DNA of 64,000 nt. Origin: Epiperipatus broadwayi. Its lineage: Eukaryota; Onychophora; Udeonychophora; Euonychophora; Peripatidae. Shown here one piece after another: positions 21,421 through 33,059 of the stretch. Made by a program: the position numbers and the translations under genes. The stretch spans positions 3,224,001-3,288,000 of the forward strand of contig JAQFVV010006274.1 of assembly GCA_028023455.1 (NCBI GenBank). Direction: 5' to 3'. The notes beneath the pieces were generated by a model. It searched no databases and was not told where the DNA came from. It was given only the letters and a program-made list of their open reading frames with translations. Positions within the stretch are counted from its first letter, which is position 1; the number at the start of each line of letters is the position of its first letter.

Positions 21421-21675
21421 ATTAAATTATTCACTTTACGTACATTTTTTATATCCTATTAAGACTTACAAAATATTAGAATTTACTATGTATCAGTATT
21501 AGAAGATGTTATACTTAATGTAAATAATCAAAATTGTTTTACTAACATTATAGCTTGGCATGGCACTAGTAAAAAATTCTTGAGTATTTTTATGTATAAC
21601 ATCTTAATAAATTTCAATATTTCACAAGTGTAATAGGATATAAAAAAGAAATGTAAGTAAAGTGAATAATTTAAT
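21421..21675. repeat. Foldback element, arms about 90 bp
   Basis: ATTAAATTATTCACTTTAC at 21421 is mirrored by GTAAAGTGAATAATTTAAT ending at 21675. The match continues through TTTTTTATATCCTATTA and its complement, and through GATGTTATAC near 21507 against GTATAACATC at 21593. The spacer is about 75 bp. Non-coding, MITE-like. Confidence 0.65.
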
Positions 21676-22528
21676 ACATTTGCACTGTCATTCCAAGTTG
21701 CTTAAGATTTTCCTATATAATTGCATTTAAGTACGAAGATAATATGAAGATAAGATGACCATTTTTATCTTTTCAAAGTCTTTATCTTGTTACTTGGATC
21801 AAGAATTTACTTATATTTAATTTTGATAATTGAATATTATAGTATGGTGCATATGTGGAGGTTTCATTACCTTCTTCTTAAAATTCATTATTATACTTAA
21901 AATATAAATGTTATGTATTAATGTTAAACTTTCTTCTATAATATTTATTATATTTATATCATTTATATATTGATTTAAATTTTTTATTAATCTTTATATA
22001 TAATTTTAAATCTTGGAATAATTGGAATACATTTTTTTCAATATCCATTATAAAAATGCTTTGGTTCTTAGTCAACTTTACATTGTTTAATTTGTTTATA
22101 ATACTATTTGTATTTTTTATACAAATCTCTCCATATCCTAAAATGCTTGTTATTTATTTATTTAAATATTTACAAAATTTCTGTAAAATAAAAGGACTAA
22201 AATTGAATAATAATCTTAAGGGATTATATTACCTTTATAAATTTAAATTTTTGAAAAAAGATATGGCTTTTCATAAGAAGAAAAATATAATAATTTATAC
22301 GGTTTTACATTTATAATTTTATTTTTTTCATTTTATTAAAAAATTTTATATATTGAGGGTTTTTTTAATAGTAGCATCTTTTAGTAATTTATTATTGACT
22401 GGGAAAAATAGTTAACATTACAATGGATGATTAACAGTTGAAACTAGCACAAAATAATATTCTGAAAAGGCTTTTTATGTATAATTATTAATATTTAATA
22501 TTCAAATATAAGCATATTGTCTAGATTA
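21676..22528. other. AT-rich DNA, nothing assigned
   Basis: The open frame at 22056-22316 is Phe/Leu/Lys/Ile-rich and typical of chance frames in AT-rich DNA. Confidence 0.35.
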
Positions 22529-22628
22529 ATTAGAAGGGATTTGGACTAAGATTTTTAAGCTCCCTACAGCTATGCATTCCATATTATAACCTGATACACA
22601 TGACCACATGCATGTGAAAAAGATCAAT

Positions 22629-22686
22629 GATCTCCAATATATGTATTTTATGCTGAACCAGCACTCATCAGTTGGTCTAGGTTACC
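22629..22686 (-). ncRNA. Hammerhead motif, G12 changed
   Basis: Minus strand: CCAA and TTGG form the inner stem I, CTGATGA is intact, stem II is TGCTG-GTT-CAGCA, then AAAA replaces GAAA, and a short stem III ends in ATA before TTGGAGATC. The outer stem I strand has drifted (ACCTAGA in place of GATCTGGA). Loss of G12, the general base in this class, should abolish cleavage. Confidence 0.6.
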
Positions 22687-22871
22687 AACTCACAAACATA
22701 TATACAATCAGTGTTCAGTTTATATTAAGATAGGAATTCTTCAAACCTTAATGGACAAGCTTCAATCTTCTCCACTCTCCAACTCTTCAGCCATTCATAT
22801 TGAAAATCCAATGGTGGAACATTCAAATCTATTTTTGATGACAACATTTGTATATATGTGTAAAACACAGT

Positions 22872-22926
22872 GATCTGGACTAACTGATGAGTGCTGGTTC
22901 AGCACAAAATACATATATTGAAGATT
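22872..22926 (+). ncRNA. Hammerhead motif, perfect stem II, G12 changed
   Basis: GATCT-(GGA)-CTAA pairs with TTGA-AGATT, with changes in both strands. CTGATGA is intact. Stem II is a perfect GTGCTG-GTT-CAGCAC hairpin. AAAA follows where GAAA is expected. ATACATAT-A forms the minimal stem III and cleavage triplet. The CAC|AAAA junction is what CpG decay of an ancestral CACGAAA would give. Confidence 0.65.
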
Positions 22927-23024
22927 ATTTCTTTTTGACATGTGTGTGGTCATGTGAATCAGTTATATAAGATGAAGTGCATAGCTGTAGGGAGCTTGAA
23001 AGTCTGAGTCAAATCCCTTCTAAT

Positions 23025-23960
23025 TATTAATATATATTTTTATTATTTATTATAATTTTTAAAATTAAAAAAAAAGAATAATTAAGAACTCCAAAAATTT
23101 TTTAATAATTGTTTCAAAAGAGTAATAGTTAATCAGTGTAATATGTTAGAACGTGCTGCAATTAACTATGAGGTGATGTACAAGTGCACTTTGTAACACT
23201 GAAGAAAAATGAACAATTTTTATAAAATGATAACCATCTTCTCTATTAAAAATATTCTATATTACTAGAATCCGATATATCTATATATAATATATATGAA
23301 TATAATTTGATAATTTAGTAAATAAAAACTAATGAAGATAGTCATTACATTCTAATTATAACCACAAAATTTCATACCTATCATTAAGAAGAAAAAAAAA
23401 GATTAATTAAAATTAAAATAAATAATGTAGTGAGGTTATAATATCAGAAAAAAATGGATAAGGTGATCAATGTAAACTCCTCAATTAATGAAGCATTAAA
23501 TAATGATCAATATTGGACGAATCAAAAAATAATATCCTGACATTTTATACTTGATAATCTAATTGAAAATCCTACACTAAATATTAGTTGAAATAGATAG
23601 CTACTTATGATCATAATAAACATTATACTAAAGATTTATTTAGAACCAAATCATATTATATTAAACTATCTAGAATAATAACAGTGGTCAACAAATTTAA
23701 ACTGTTTTGAAGTAACATTGATGAAAACAGCTGTATATAAAGTTTTTTGTGATCCTAAATCTGAAAAGGGTATGCTAAATACTGTAATATGTACAGTTTT
23801 TTTTTTGTTACAAGAGTTGGTGGTCAGATAAAAAAATGAAGACATATTTTTGCAATGTAATGTTTGTTTAATAAAAATATGTAAAACATGTTAAATCGAA
23901 GCAAAGACATTTACTTCAACAAGTATAATAACTACTCTTTCTTATTGCACTGCCAAATAT
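23025..23960. other. AT-rich DNA, nothing assigned
   Basis: No frame or repeat pair recognised. Confidence 0.35.
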
Positions 23961-24233
23961 ATACCATATAATACTAAATCATCCATGCACTTTACTACTG
24001 TTACACAATGCTTTATTTGCCACCCTCTTTTACAATTTACAGGTTTGATTGCCCAGAAATCCTCAGCACTTTTATATCTCTTAATTTCAACTGTAGTGGT
24101 TGAGGTTAGGAGATATAAAAGTTATGAAGAAGATTGCTGGGGCAATTGAAACTGTAAACTGTAAAAGAGGGTGGTAAGTAAAGCATTGTGTAACAGTAGT
24201 ATCGTACATGGATGATTTAGTATTATATGGTAT
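23961..24233. repeat. Long inverted repeat, arms about 130 bp
   Basis: ATACCATATAATACTAAATC at 23961 mirrors GATTTAGTATTATATGGTAT at 24214-24233. Further in, ACTGTTACACAATGCTTTA, CCACCCTCTTTTACA and CTTTTATATCTC are also mirrored. The spacer is only a few bases around 24097, so the transcript would be one long imperfect hairpin. It lies about 100 bp from the decayed transposon ORF at 24.3 kb and could be one of its ends, but no matching end was found at 26 kb. Confidence 0.65.
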
Positions 24234-24339
24234 GCAAAGACATTTAGCTAAGGATCATGTACAAAAAAAATTTAAAATGTTACATGAAGATACCAAACAC
24301 TGATAACATATTTCACTTTTTTCTGTTATGTTCAGTACA

Positions 24340-26170
24340 ATCATCTCTTTTTAAAAACCACAATAGGCACCCAACATAGATGAATTCCAGAATTCCTTGT
24401 ATTGTACTTCCATGGTCCTGATGTCCTGGTGAAATCTCACTTCTTGTTCATCACTTACCATCCAAATTTTGAGAGAAAAAATCCAAATGCAAGTGCAAAA
24501 AATGCATTTTAAGGACATCTGACATCCTACTGGTTCATAGGCTTTTAAAAAATCATCTATGATAGTTTTATCATTCTCATCTTTCTTGTTACCAAGAAAT
24601 CCCTTCACTACACTTACAAAACAGTTCCAAGCTGCCAATTCCTTGTCATTTAATTTTTTTTTTTAAAAAAGAGAATCACTTAAATGTTTTCGTATTTGAG
24701 GTCTGATAAAGATGCCTTCTTTTAGTTTTGCATCACTTAACTGAGGAAATATTTCTTTTAGATAATTGAAACCATTACCTTCTTTGTCCATAGCTTTAAC
24801 AGTTTTTCATTAATCCAAGCTTAATATGGAGAGGCGGGAGTAACTTTTTTGGATTAACAAGTGAAGCATATTTTATATTTGCAGTAGTACCTGGTTCAAA
24901 AGAAGTTTTATCAAACTAATCTTTCTTAATGAAATGTTCTTGTTTTGCTCGACTGTCTCATAGACACAAAAACAACAATACTTTAAAATGAGCAAACAGT
25001 TTAAACTTCGTAACTAATTGTTCTAAAGTGCAAAATATAAAATGCGCTAACATGCACAAGCACACAAAGCTGAAGACAAAATAAAGAACTGTATATATAT
25101 ATATATTATTTTAATACATATATTTAATTAAGTGGCTAAGCGCTTTCAAGGGTCAGAGCCCTCATATTCATAACCATTTTGTAAATAGATAAGAAATTGA
25201 TTAGGAGCGATGTAAATTTATGCAAATGCGAAAGATACTTTAATAAAAAACCCTTGAAGCCTTAGCAATATACCTATCACATTTAAATCTCCACAAATAT
25301 CCAACTGATACTGTTCATATTTAACTTGATTTATCATCATTTTCTTTCATTGTCACTGAATGGGCCAAACAAATGTTTTTTTTGTTTCCATTATGAAGCA
25401 AGAGTGTTTAAGGCTGTATTTAGGTGAATCTATGAAAATACATCACTCAGATGGTACATGTTTTATATTAAACTCATTCATTAAACCACCAATATCATAA
25501 CAGATAGACAGCAATCCTTTCCTTTTATAAAAACTTGAAAATGTTTTATTCCATTTTTAGTAAAATGAAACACATATTTATCTAACAGGATCTATTGTTA
25601 AAGTCTGGAACCAAGAAGTTCAGAGTTTTGTTTTAACAAACCCAAGTCATGTACCAAATCATTTAATTTATTCTGAGTTTTTAAGAGAAGTTCACTGCTA
25701 GTTTGTAAAAATGTAGGTTTTTACTGGTAATCTCAGGAAGTTGTGGATCAGACGCTGATGAAGAATTAGAATTACTGGGAAATATAACATTGTCCAAGTT
25801 TAAAGATGCAATTGGCTCTGATAATTCCTGGCTATGAGCAACTGGCCTTAGTGCAGAAGGCAAATTTGGATACTCAATATTGTCAATTTACTTTTTTGAA
25901 TACCTTCCTGTTTTAGTGATACAGAAGTAGCAATCACTTACATGGTCAGAAGATTTCATTCACACCATAGAAACAGCAAATGGCATAGAATTTTTCTTGT
26001 GATGCATCCACTGCACTAAATTTACATGATAACTCACACAGCAAACATGAGGATCCCAGATTTTATCTTTATCACCAATTTGGCACTTAAAATATAAAAA
26101 ATAGGCTTTTTTAACTTCCTCAGATATAGATGTAGCCTATGTCTTTAAAATAAATCATCCACATATGTAA
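24340..26170 (-). pseudogene. Decayed ORF of a dispersed, transposon-like family of unknown class
   Basis: Minus-strand pieces in order: GDKDKIWDPHVCCVSCHVNL (26.0-26.1 kb), HKKNSMPFAVSMVW, PSALRPVAHSQEL (25.8 kb), NKLNDLVHDLGLLKQ (25.65 kb), DICGDLNVIGILL (25.28 kb), then after an insertion LFLCL-DSRAKQEHF (24.95 kb), PPLHIKLGL, KEGNGFNYLKEIFPQLSDAK and finally AAWNCFVSVVKGFLGNKKDEN through RFHQDIRTMEVQY to the end at 24351. I recall this peptide set as a multicopy family in several invertebrate genomes, without an assigned enzymatic role. Frames change often, so the copy is dead. Confidence 0.55.
24987..25234. mobile_element. 248-bp insertion inside the transposon ORF
   Basis: The reading of the surrounding ORF is interrupted here and resumes on the other side. 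ATACTTTAA occurs at 24978-24986 and again at 25235-25243, a 9-bp target-site duplication. The insert includes (TA)n and a core, GCTAAGCGCTTTCAAGGG then CTCATATTCAT (25134-25171), also found in both arms of the palindrome at 48.8-49.1 kb. No terminal inverted repeat or A-tail is obvious, so its class is open. Confidence 0.65.
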
Positions 26171-27079
26171 CAAAAGTTATTCGCTGGATTTTTGCAACAT
26201 CAATGACTAGAACTTGCCATTTTTATATAAAATAGAATAAAAAGACAGAATTAAATTAAATTTTAAAGAAACATACAAGGGCCCTTAAAGGTTTGTAGAA
26301 TACATTGAAAATACCCACACTATCTCTTGTAATAATTCTTCCTACATTGGGTAAAGTCAGGTACAAATAATTTTAATAATCCCATCATATAAGGGACAAA
26401 CAGGTACTTAAAAGTGGGATGTAGTAGGACATTTTTATGAAAAGGTGTTTTAATAACTACCCAAATGAAACACAAAAAGAACATTTTTATTAGTGTTACA
26501 AAAATCATGTAGACTAATGCAATTAGATATATAAATTAATGTGGCAAAAATATCTAAGTTAATAATTGCTATATCATATTTATATTTTACTTTTTATTTC
26601 ATCTCTGTGCTTTTTCCTTCTAATTTTCTTTCTTTTTTTATCTCATTGGCTTCAGTCACTTAAATCAATGCTAGTTATAAATAAAATAACAAAAGTTTTT
26701 GTATTTATAAATTAATAACTAGCACTAAAAAATACTAATATTTTAAAATATCAATACAAGATTACTTGATTACTTTAACTAACTACAGTGAATGAGGTCA
26801 CTTCTTCTTAATCTACTTTAGCCCATCTATAATAACCATTGGTTCCAGCTTTAAATTTCAAAACCTTATTGGTAAAGAAAAAATCCAGAAACAATTCTGG
26901 GGATGTGATTAAATTGCACTAGCATCTGGTAACCACTGATTACTCAAGCTTATAATAAAGAACATTAAAATAGAAAAAAATGCTTTTATTAAATCAAATT
27001 AATCAATATATTAACCCTCTGCCCAAAAAACAATCCTAAGCTTGGTTAATAATTTTCAGCTATCTATAAAAATACCCAA
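26171..27079. other. AT-rich DNA, nothing assigned
   Basis: No coding frame above background (a 62-codon hydrophobic frame at 26320-26508 is most likely chance) and no repeat pair. Confidence 0.35.
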
Positions 27080-27160
27080 CTGGCACTGGCATTCAAACCC
27101 CAGAACCCCAGGTCATAGGTATCACAAACAAAGGCACTAACCACTATACCATTTTATGAC
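27080..27160 (-). repeat. tRNA-like sequence, candidate SINE head
   Basis: On the minus strand an exact A box, TGGTATAGTGG (27141-27151), is followed 52 bp later by a B-box-like GGTTTGAATGCC (27088-27099). The flanks do not form an acceptor stem and no target duplication was found. It lies just 3' of LINE copy C. Probably an old SINE distinct from the short TGACACATG family. Confidence 0.5.
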
Positions 27161-27389
27161 ATTAAAAAAATTGAAATAACAAAGTGCGTTTGTTAACATT
27201 TTATTGTTTTTAATTATTAATTTTGCCATGCAAACTAATATAAGCCATATATTCAAAAAATCATTATTATCATTTTCAACCATTGTCAAACCTCTGCAGG
27301 CTGAAGGTCTGTCCAAATTCAATCCACTTTCTCCAATCTCTAGCCTTTCTTCTCCATATCAACCTCACCCATTTCCTTATTTCATCCAT

Positions 27390-29335
27390 TCATCTCATAT
27401 ATGATCTTTTTCTATGTCTTTTGCAACCTCTTGAAATCCAGTTTAAGATTTCAACTATCCATTTATTATCATATTTTCTAGCAATATGTCCACCACTCCA
27501 CTTCACTCTCTTAATTTTTTCAATACCTGTTTGTTCTTTTACTAATGTATTTTGGTTTTGATATCTCCTTTTTATTTCTAACATGCTTCTCTCCACCCTA
27601 CTTTGAGTGATCTGAAGTCTCTGTATTGCTCTTCTGTTAAGTATCCAAGTTTCAAATCTATAAATAAGAACTAGTGATATTCATCTATTAAAAAAAACTT
27701 TCTTTTCAAACCCATAGACATAATTCCTTTTAATATTAAGTTATTTCTCTCAAAAGCACTCCAACCAAATTTAATGCTATAATTAATTTCATCCATTATG
27801 TTTCCATCTGTAATAATAATATGACCAAGGTATTTGTAGTTGTTAACTTCTATCTCATCATTACCAATCTTTATTTTATCCTTTGAAACTATCCATTGAA
27901 CATTACTGTAATCTTTTTAACATTTAGTTTTAATACTAGTTTCTTGCTTTCTAATTATAACTCTTACAACCTTTCCTGAATCTCTGAAGCAATATTTGCA
28001 AAATCAACTACATCATTCTGCAAAATCTAGATGTCATAATCTACATTTACTTACATTCCTTTACTTTCTCATTTTAGTTCTCAAAATACTTCTTGTAATA
28101 CTAATGTAAAAAGTTTTGGAGATATTGAGTTACTCTGTCATACACCCTTAAATCAATGTTAATCTTAAGATCATTATTTGATCTAATTGATACTGTTGCA
28201 TTTCATAAATATTCTTCAGAATATAACAAATCCTGGGTTTATATTTCAATGATCCAATGTTTTAATCACTGAAGAAATACTTATAGAATAAAATGCTTTT
28301 TTATAATCTACCAATCCAAAGTATAATGGAAACTCGTATTCATTGATTCTTTCTATAATTTCTTTCAATACTTGTATGAGATCTATTGTATTAAAATCTC
28401 TTTTAAATCCAGTTTGTTCTTTTGGTTAGTTGAAATCCAAAGTTCTTTGTAGACGAGTTGCAATTATCTTGGTAAAAATTTTGTATAAAACTGATAAAAG
28501 ACTGATAGATCTGTAATTTCTAATATTTTTTTCATCTTTTATAAATATTAATATTAGTATTTTTCTAATCATCTGGTTCATCTTTAATGTTTAGATATTT
28601 GATATATAACTTTGCCAAAAAAATTATATTTCTTCATCTATTTCTTTTAAGATATTGATTATAAGTCCACCATTACCTGGATCTTTTTTCTTCTTCATAA
28701 ATTTAATTGTATGTTTCACTTCTTCATTTAAAATCCTGAGCAACTCAGAAGATATGATAATAGTAGGAGGTACTTTTCCTTGTTTTTTATTACCATGTAA
28801 TTCTTTATAGAACTCTTCTACATATTTCATGATGTCATCTCATTTTTTAGTAATAGTTCTATCTTTATTTTATTGCAGAAATAAGTTTACTACCAATACC
28901 AAAATGTTGTCACATTCTTGAGATTTTTATTCTCTTCTATTGCTTTTCTTGCTAGTTTGCAATTATACTTTCTTATATCATTATCAACTCTTTTTCACAT
29001 CAATTTACAAAATTCAAGATAATCAATCCTTATTAGTGGATCATTTTTATATATTTTCATATTCTTTTTTTCTTCATAAATTCTCTAGTCTCTGTAGAAA
29101 TTTTACTGATCAATTGCTACTTTCTTCTACCAGCAATATTTGTTGCAGTTTTTAAAAGTATATTAGTTAATTTTCTATTGATTTCATTCAAATATGAATC
29201 AGATTCAAAATCTGTTAATATTTGAAAATGGTGTGCAAGCTCTAATTTAAATTCATTACAATGTTGCTGAAGATTAGGAATAACAACTGTAAATATTGTT
29301 TTTCTAAATAATTTTTGTCTTTCTAGTTTCGCATT

Positions 29336-29398
<63 letters not shown>

Positions 29399-30064
29399 TA
29401 CATCTCATTAATTGACGATCACTTCATGTGTTATATTTATTAAGAACATTACAATCTTGAAAAATGTATTTTCTGTTAATCAAAGTATAATTCAATTCTG
29501 CTGTACTTTCATTTAAATGCTTCCACATCCATTTCCATTTAACATTCTTCTCAAAAAAAGAATTCATAATTTTTTTTCCTGCAATCTCCACAAGTCTATG
29601 ACCTCTCATTTCTATCACCATAACCAAATTTACCTGCAGCACTTTCATTTTTCAATTCTTTGTTAATTGTAACATTAAAATCTCCCAAAACAATTTTTAA
29701 ATGTTTGGCCTGATCAAAAACCTTTTGTACATCATATAAAAATCCATTACTACTTCATTACTATGAGAACTTGTTGGGGCATAAACCTGAATTACCTGCA
29801 TTTGACACCCACTCTTTAAATCAATTTTCTCTTTACTTTTTCTTCTAACTTCATAAAGTTCAATAATAATCCATGTAATATGAGACAGTTATTCCAATTC
29901 TTGAAGTCTTCCTTCACTTGAAAGTGATCTGCAGGTGTAATTCCCTAAATACAAAGTTGTCATCAAAGGCATCCTGCAATCAGGAAAATCTTAACACCTT
30001 CCATTGCTTTGGTTGGTGATTTTATAACCTCCTGGGAATAAGGGCCATGACTTTTGTCTGTCAT
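27390..30064 (-). pseudogene. RTE endonuclease/reverse transcriptase, heavily degenerate (copy C)
   Basis: Open remnants: 29424-29648 (NSFFEKNVKWKWMWKHLNES, TAELNYTLINRK, endonuclease), 28624-28830 (MKYVEEFYKELHGNK and FMKKKKDPGNGGLIINILKE, start of the polymerase) and 27390-27596 (MERSMLEIKRRYQNQN and SGGHIARKYDNKW, C-terminus). Between them NYRSISLLSVLYK (near 28480-28520) and the catalytic regions are readable only with frame changes. Not functional. Confidence 0.75.
29338..29396. repeat. (TA)n microsatellite within LINE copy C
   Basis: There are about 29 TA units. The same place in copy D (near 53940) has only AACATGTATC, so the array grew after this copy inserted. Confidence 0.9.
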
Positions 30065-30373
30065 GATTGTAAATATTTATTAGAATTTTTTTTTATTAAC
30101 ACACAAATTCATTCTGCTTTCAAGAAAACTCAAGTGATATTTCGGTTAAGAGCTATCAGAAAATTGGAAGAAAAGTCCATGTTGTTTCTTGATCTTAAAC
30201 TCAGAAGTAAAAAGGCAATAAACTGACCATGCTATTAATGCACGTTGGTGAGTATCCCATCCATGTTTGTGTACATCTGCAACAATAAGAACATGTGAAA
30301 TGGACATTACAAATTTGCCCTACTTGGTTCCTTTAAGATCTCCAAGAAGAATCAAAGGGCCTCCTTTCAGTTA

Positions 30374-32750
30374 ACAGGAAACTTCTTTCTTCAGCTGATT
30401 TAAAAAGGTATTGTAATTAAATTTTAAAAATGTTTCTGAAATTAGTTTCCTAAGCTGCTTATTGTATTTGTGTACTGTGAATTAATAATTATTCTGTTTA
30501 AAAATAATAATTTATTTTGCTAACTCACAAAGTTTAAAAATGGAATTGGATTCAATATATTTGTCAATAAATTTAAAGATGTCACTTATGTCATGGTTTC
30601 AAATAAAGACAAAAAATCAATAAATTTCAAGAATCTAGATAAATATTAAATAATAACAGTACTGTTCTTTTTCTTATGTTAGCACTATCTTATGAATACT
30701 GTAGTAACTTAATATGCATCTTATCCTAATTCTCAGACAAGTTCTAAAATTGATGTTGTTTTCAACAAAAAAAATAATCTCTGATATATGATAATGCATT
30801 TTTTTGGTAGAACTTTTATATTTAAAAACATGCCAACAAAATAAATATATTAAAAAAATTACAATCCATTAAACTTATTAGCAAACTTGTGATACATAAG
30901 AATTTACTATTCTTTAAATGTAACTTGGATCCCTATTGTATAATGCATTCAACTCATCAAATATTTGTTTTATATTTTCTAAGATAAAAAAAAACAACTT
31001 TCTATATATTTGTATTATTACTGATTTAAATCTACACAAAAATTACTGTTAAGTATTAGTTTGACTCTTAATATATTAATATTATTATATGCCAAAAGTC
31101 AATACCCACTTTTAGCAATAATATAAATAGTATTCAGCCAATTTATAAAAGAAAAGAGTTTTCTATGCATTATTGTGAAATGTACATGTTTGACTTATGT
31201 ACACACACCTATAAAACAAAAAATAGAATAATGCTGTTGTGAAAAAATTAGACCAGTGATATACCAATTGAGAGAGAGCAGCAATTGACTGAATGCATAC
31301 TGAATAAACAAGATAAGAAAATGGCCGATTACAAAATGATTTATACATGCAAGCATGAGCTTAAAATTTATGAATTAAAATTTAAACAATTTGTTGGCTT
31401 TTTTTGTATTTAATATTTTTTTACAACCATTAGTTACTGATAGATAAATGATGAACCAATAAAAACATTGGATTATTGTGTTAAAAAAAAAAAGACTCAT
31501 TGTAATAATTTCTAAATAAATATTTTTGGCATTGCTGGGTTTTTAATATATTAAATTAAAACAATAGATGATAAAAGTATACATATACTAACAGGTATTA
31601 GTTATTGTAAATTAAGAATAAAGATTTAAATAACAGATCCATTAAATGGCTGTGTATTAGAAATATTGCTATAGTTTGTTTTTTGAGATTTTAGGTAAAA
31701 ATAAATATTAAGCTATCATTGACAACGAATATGTGTCTCATTTGTTGCTGGAGCAAAAAACATTATCAAGGAACTCTTTGGAATTATTATATCTACTTCC
31801 CAGAAAACCATCTGTATAGATCAAATATCTTTGTTAGATCGTAAAACTAAATGTTATAAAACTTTTTTGAGTATTACAGTAATAAATGAATGATCAAACT
31901 GGACGGATTTAATTGACTTAACCCTTTAAAATTATTTAGTTTGATTGTTTATATTAATTTGTCTTTGAATGTGTCTGTGTACAAAGGTAATCCGTAGTTT
32001 CATACTCTAAATGCATAACAACTCTGATAGTTATGAAATTTGCACTAGATTTTATTGTTTGTTTTGTTATTGTTTTTTATTGCCAGATACTGATACTTAT
32101 CTAACTCAACTACGGTATACGGAATCAGTAGTGAAAATTACTATCAACAAACATCAAATATTATTGCTTGATAATAGTATTAGTTATCAAAAGACTTTTC
32201 TGAGTTATTAAACTCAATATCAACTAGAAAACATACCCATATGAGCGTTTATAAATTTACGGTTAGAGAAAAATATACGCATCTACATTTAAGTTTAAGC
32301 GTTTTTATATATACAGAAGTATAAATGAGGAAGACAGCAGTAATTAAATAATATTGAGAATAAAAAGATTAATAATGTATAAAAGTGACAAAAGATTCTT
32401 CAAATACAAAAGAAGAAGAATATCCTGCCCTTATATTTAACAAGCTGTTGCAAATTTAATTGTCTTAACAATGAACATAAAGATCAAAACGTCATTTGTT
32501 ATTCTAATTACGGACTGATTCATTAGCTGTAGTAAAGTTTCAAGAGAAAAGCAATTATCAACGCAAATAGTGATATTGTGAAAATAATAAATATACTGGT
32601 AAAAAACAAACTACAAATACAAATGTAATTGAGAGATGAAGTCAGACATATCACGTGATTATATACATGCGGGTAACCCTTGGAAATAATTGTAGAATTA
32701 CAAAAGAACTTATATATCGTAATTCTGGTTTTTCTGTTACTGCTTTATTA
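30374..32750. other. AT-rich DNA, nothing assigned
   Basis: No coding frame or repeat pair. CpG content becomes near normal from about 32.2 kb. Confidence 0.35.
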
Positions 32751-32829
32751 CTTTATGAAAGGTTTATTAAACGAATTAGGAAGTTAGGATGGGGTAAAAT
32801 TGTATAGCAAAATGTAAAGGTCTTTTTCT

Positions 32830-32972
32830 TTAGCTTGCGTTGATTTGGTCGGGACCCTTAATTAGCTGAACATATTCAACAATAATACCAAGCTCAGAGC
32901 ATTTAGCGACAATGTTCTGCTCAAAAAGCAATTCAGTTTTATGTCTTTTTCCCATCAATTTCCCGTGGAGAG
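32830..32972 (-). CDS. Candidate terminal exon of an unidentified host gene
   Basis: Minus strand: after an AG (32973-32974) a frame runs through LHGKLMGKRHKTELLFEQ and NIVAKCSELGIIVEYVQL, ending IKGPDQINAS and TAA at 32830-32832. That is 47 codons of mixed composition without a stop, long for such AT-rich DNA. AATAAA follows about 65 bp downstream (32763-32768, minus). The polypyrimidine tract at the acceptor is weak. The segment lies in a CpG-normal stretch (32.2-33.06 kb). I do not recognise the protein, and a transposon remnant is possible. Confidence 0.3.
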
Positions 32973-33059
32973 CTTATGTTTTTGCTCTCGCGGTTAGAAA
33001 ATTATTATTAATGAGGAGAATAAGAACCTAGCGTTTTAAAGAAAATAAATTGAGGTTAA

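Larger units (their letters stand above)
22529..23024. repeat. Inverted-repeat element with two hammerhead motifs, second locus
   Basis: The ends are mirror images: TTAGAAGGGATTTG at the left and CAAATCCCTTCTAA at the right, continuing into AAGCTCCCTACAGCTATG and its complement. Each arm carries a hammerhead layout (22629-22686 minus; 22872-22926 plus), pointing outward as in the 4.1-4.8 kb element. The arms are about 200 bp and the whole is about 495 bp, shorter than the other copy because the centre is reduced. It clearly belongs to the same family. Confidence 0.75.
27262..30373 (-). mobile_element. RTE LINE, copy C (near full length, decayed)
   Basis: The copy is collinear on the minus strand with copy D across the whole element. 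The leader (about 30000-30373) contains the GGGCAAATTTGTAATGTCC and AACATGGATGGG segments. The start-equivalent is near 30064 (the MTDKSHGPYS-like reading). Endonuclease, reverse transcriptase and C-terminus follow, ending in a (GAT/AAT)n tail near 27262-27280. Point changes and indels are much denser than in copy D, so this insertion is older. A (TA)n microsatellite has expanded at 29338-29396 within the endonuclease. Confidence 0.8.

Noticed and set aside
24195-24300. SYMDDLVLYGM reading resembling a reverse transcriptase YMDD box
   Set aside because: It lies within one arm of an inverted repeat, has an in-frame stop upstream and no other polymerase motif nearby; judged coincidental.
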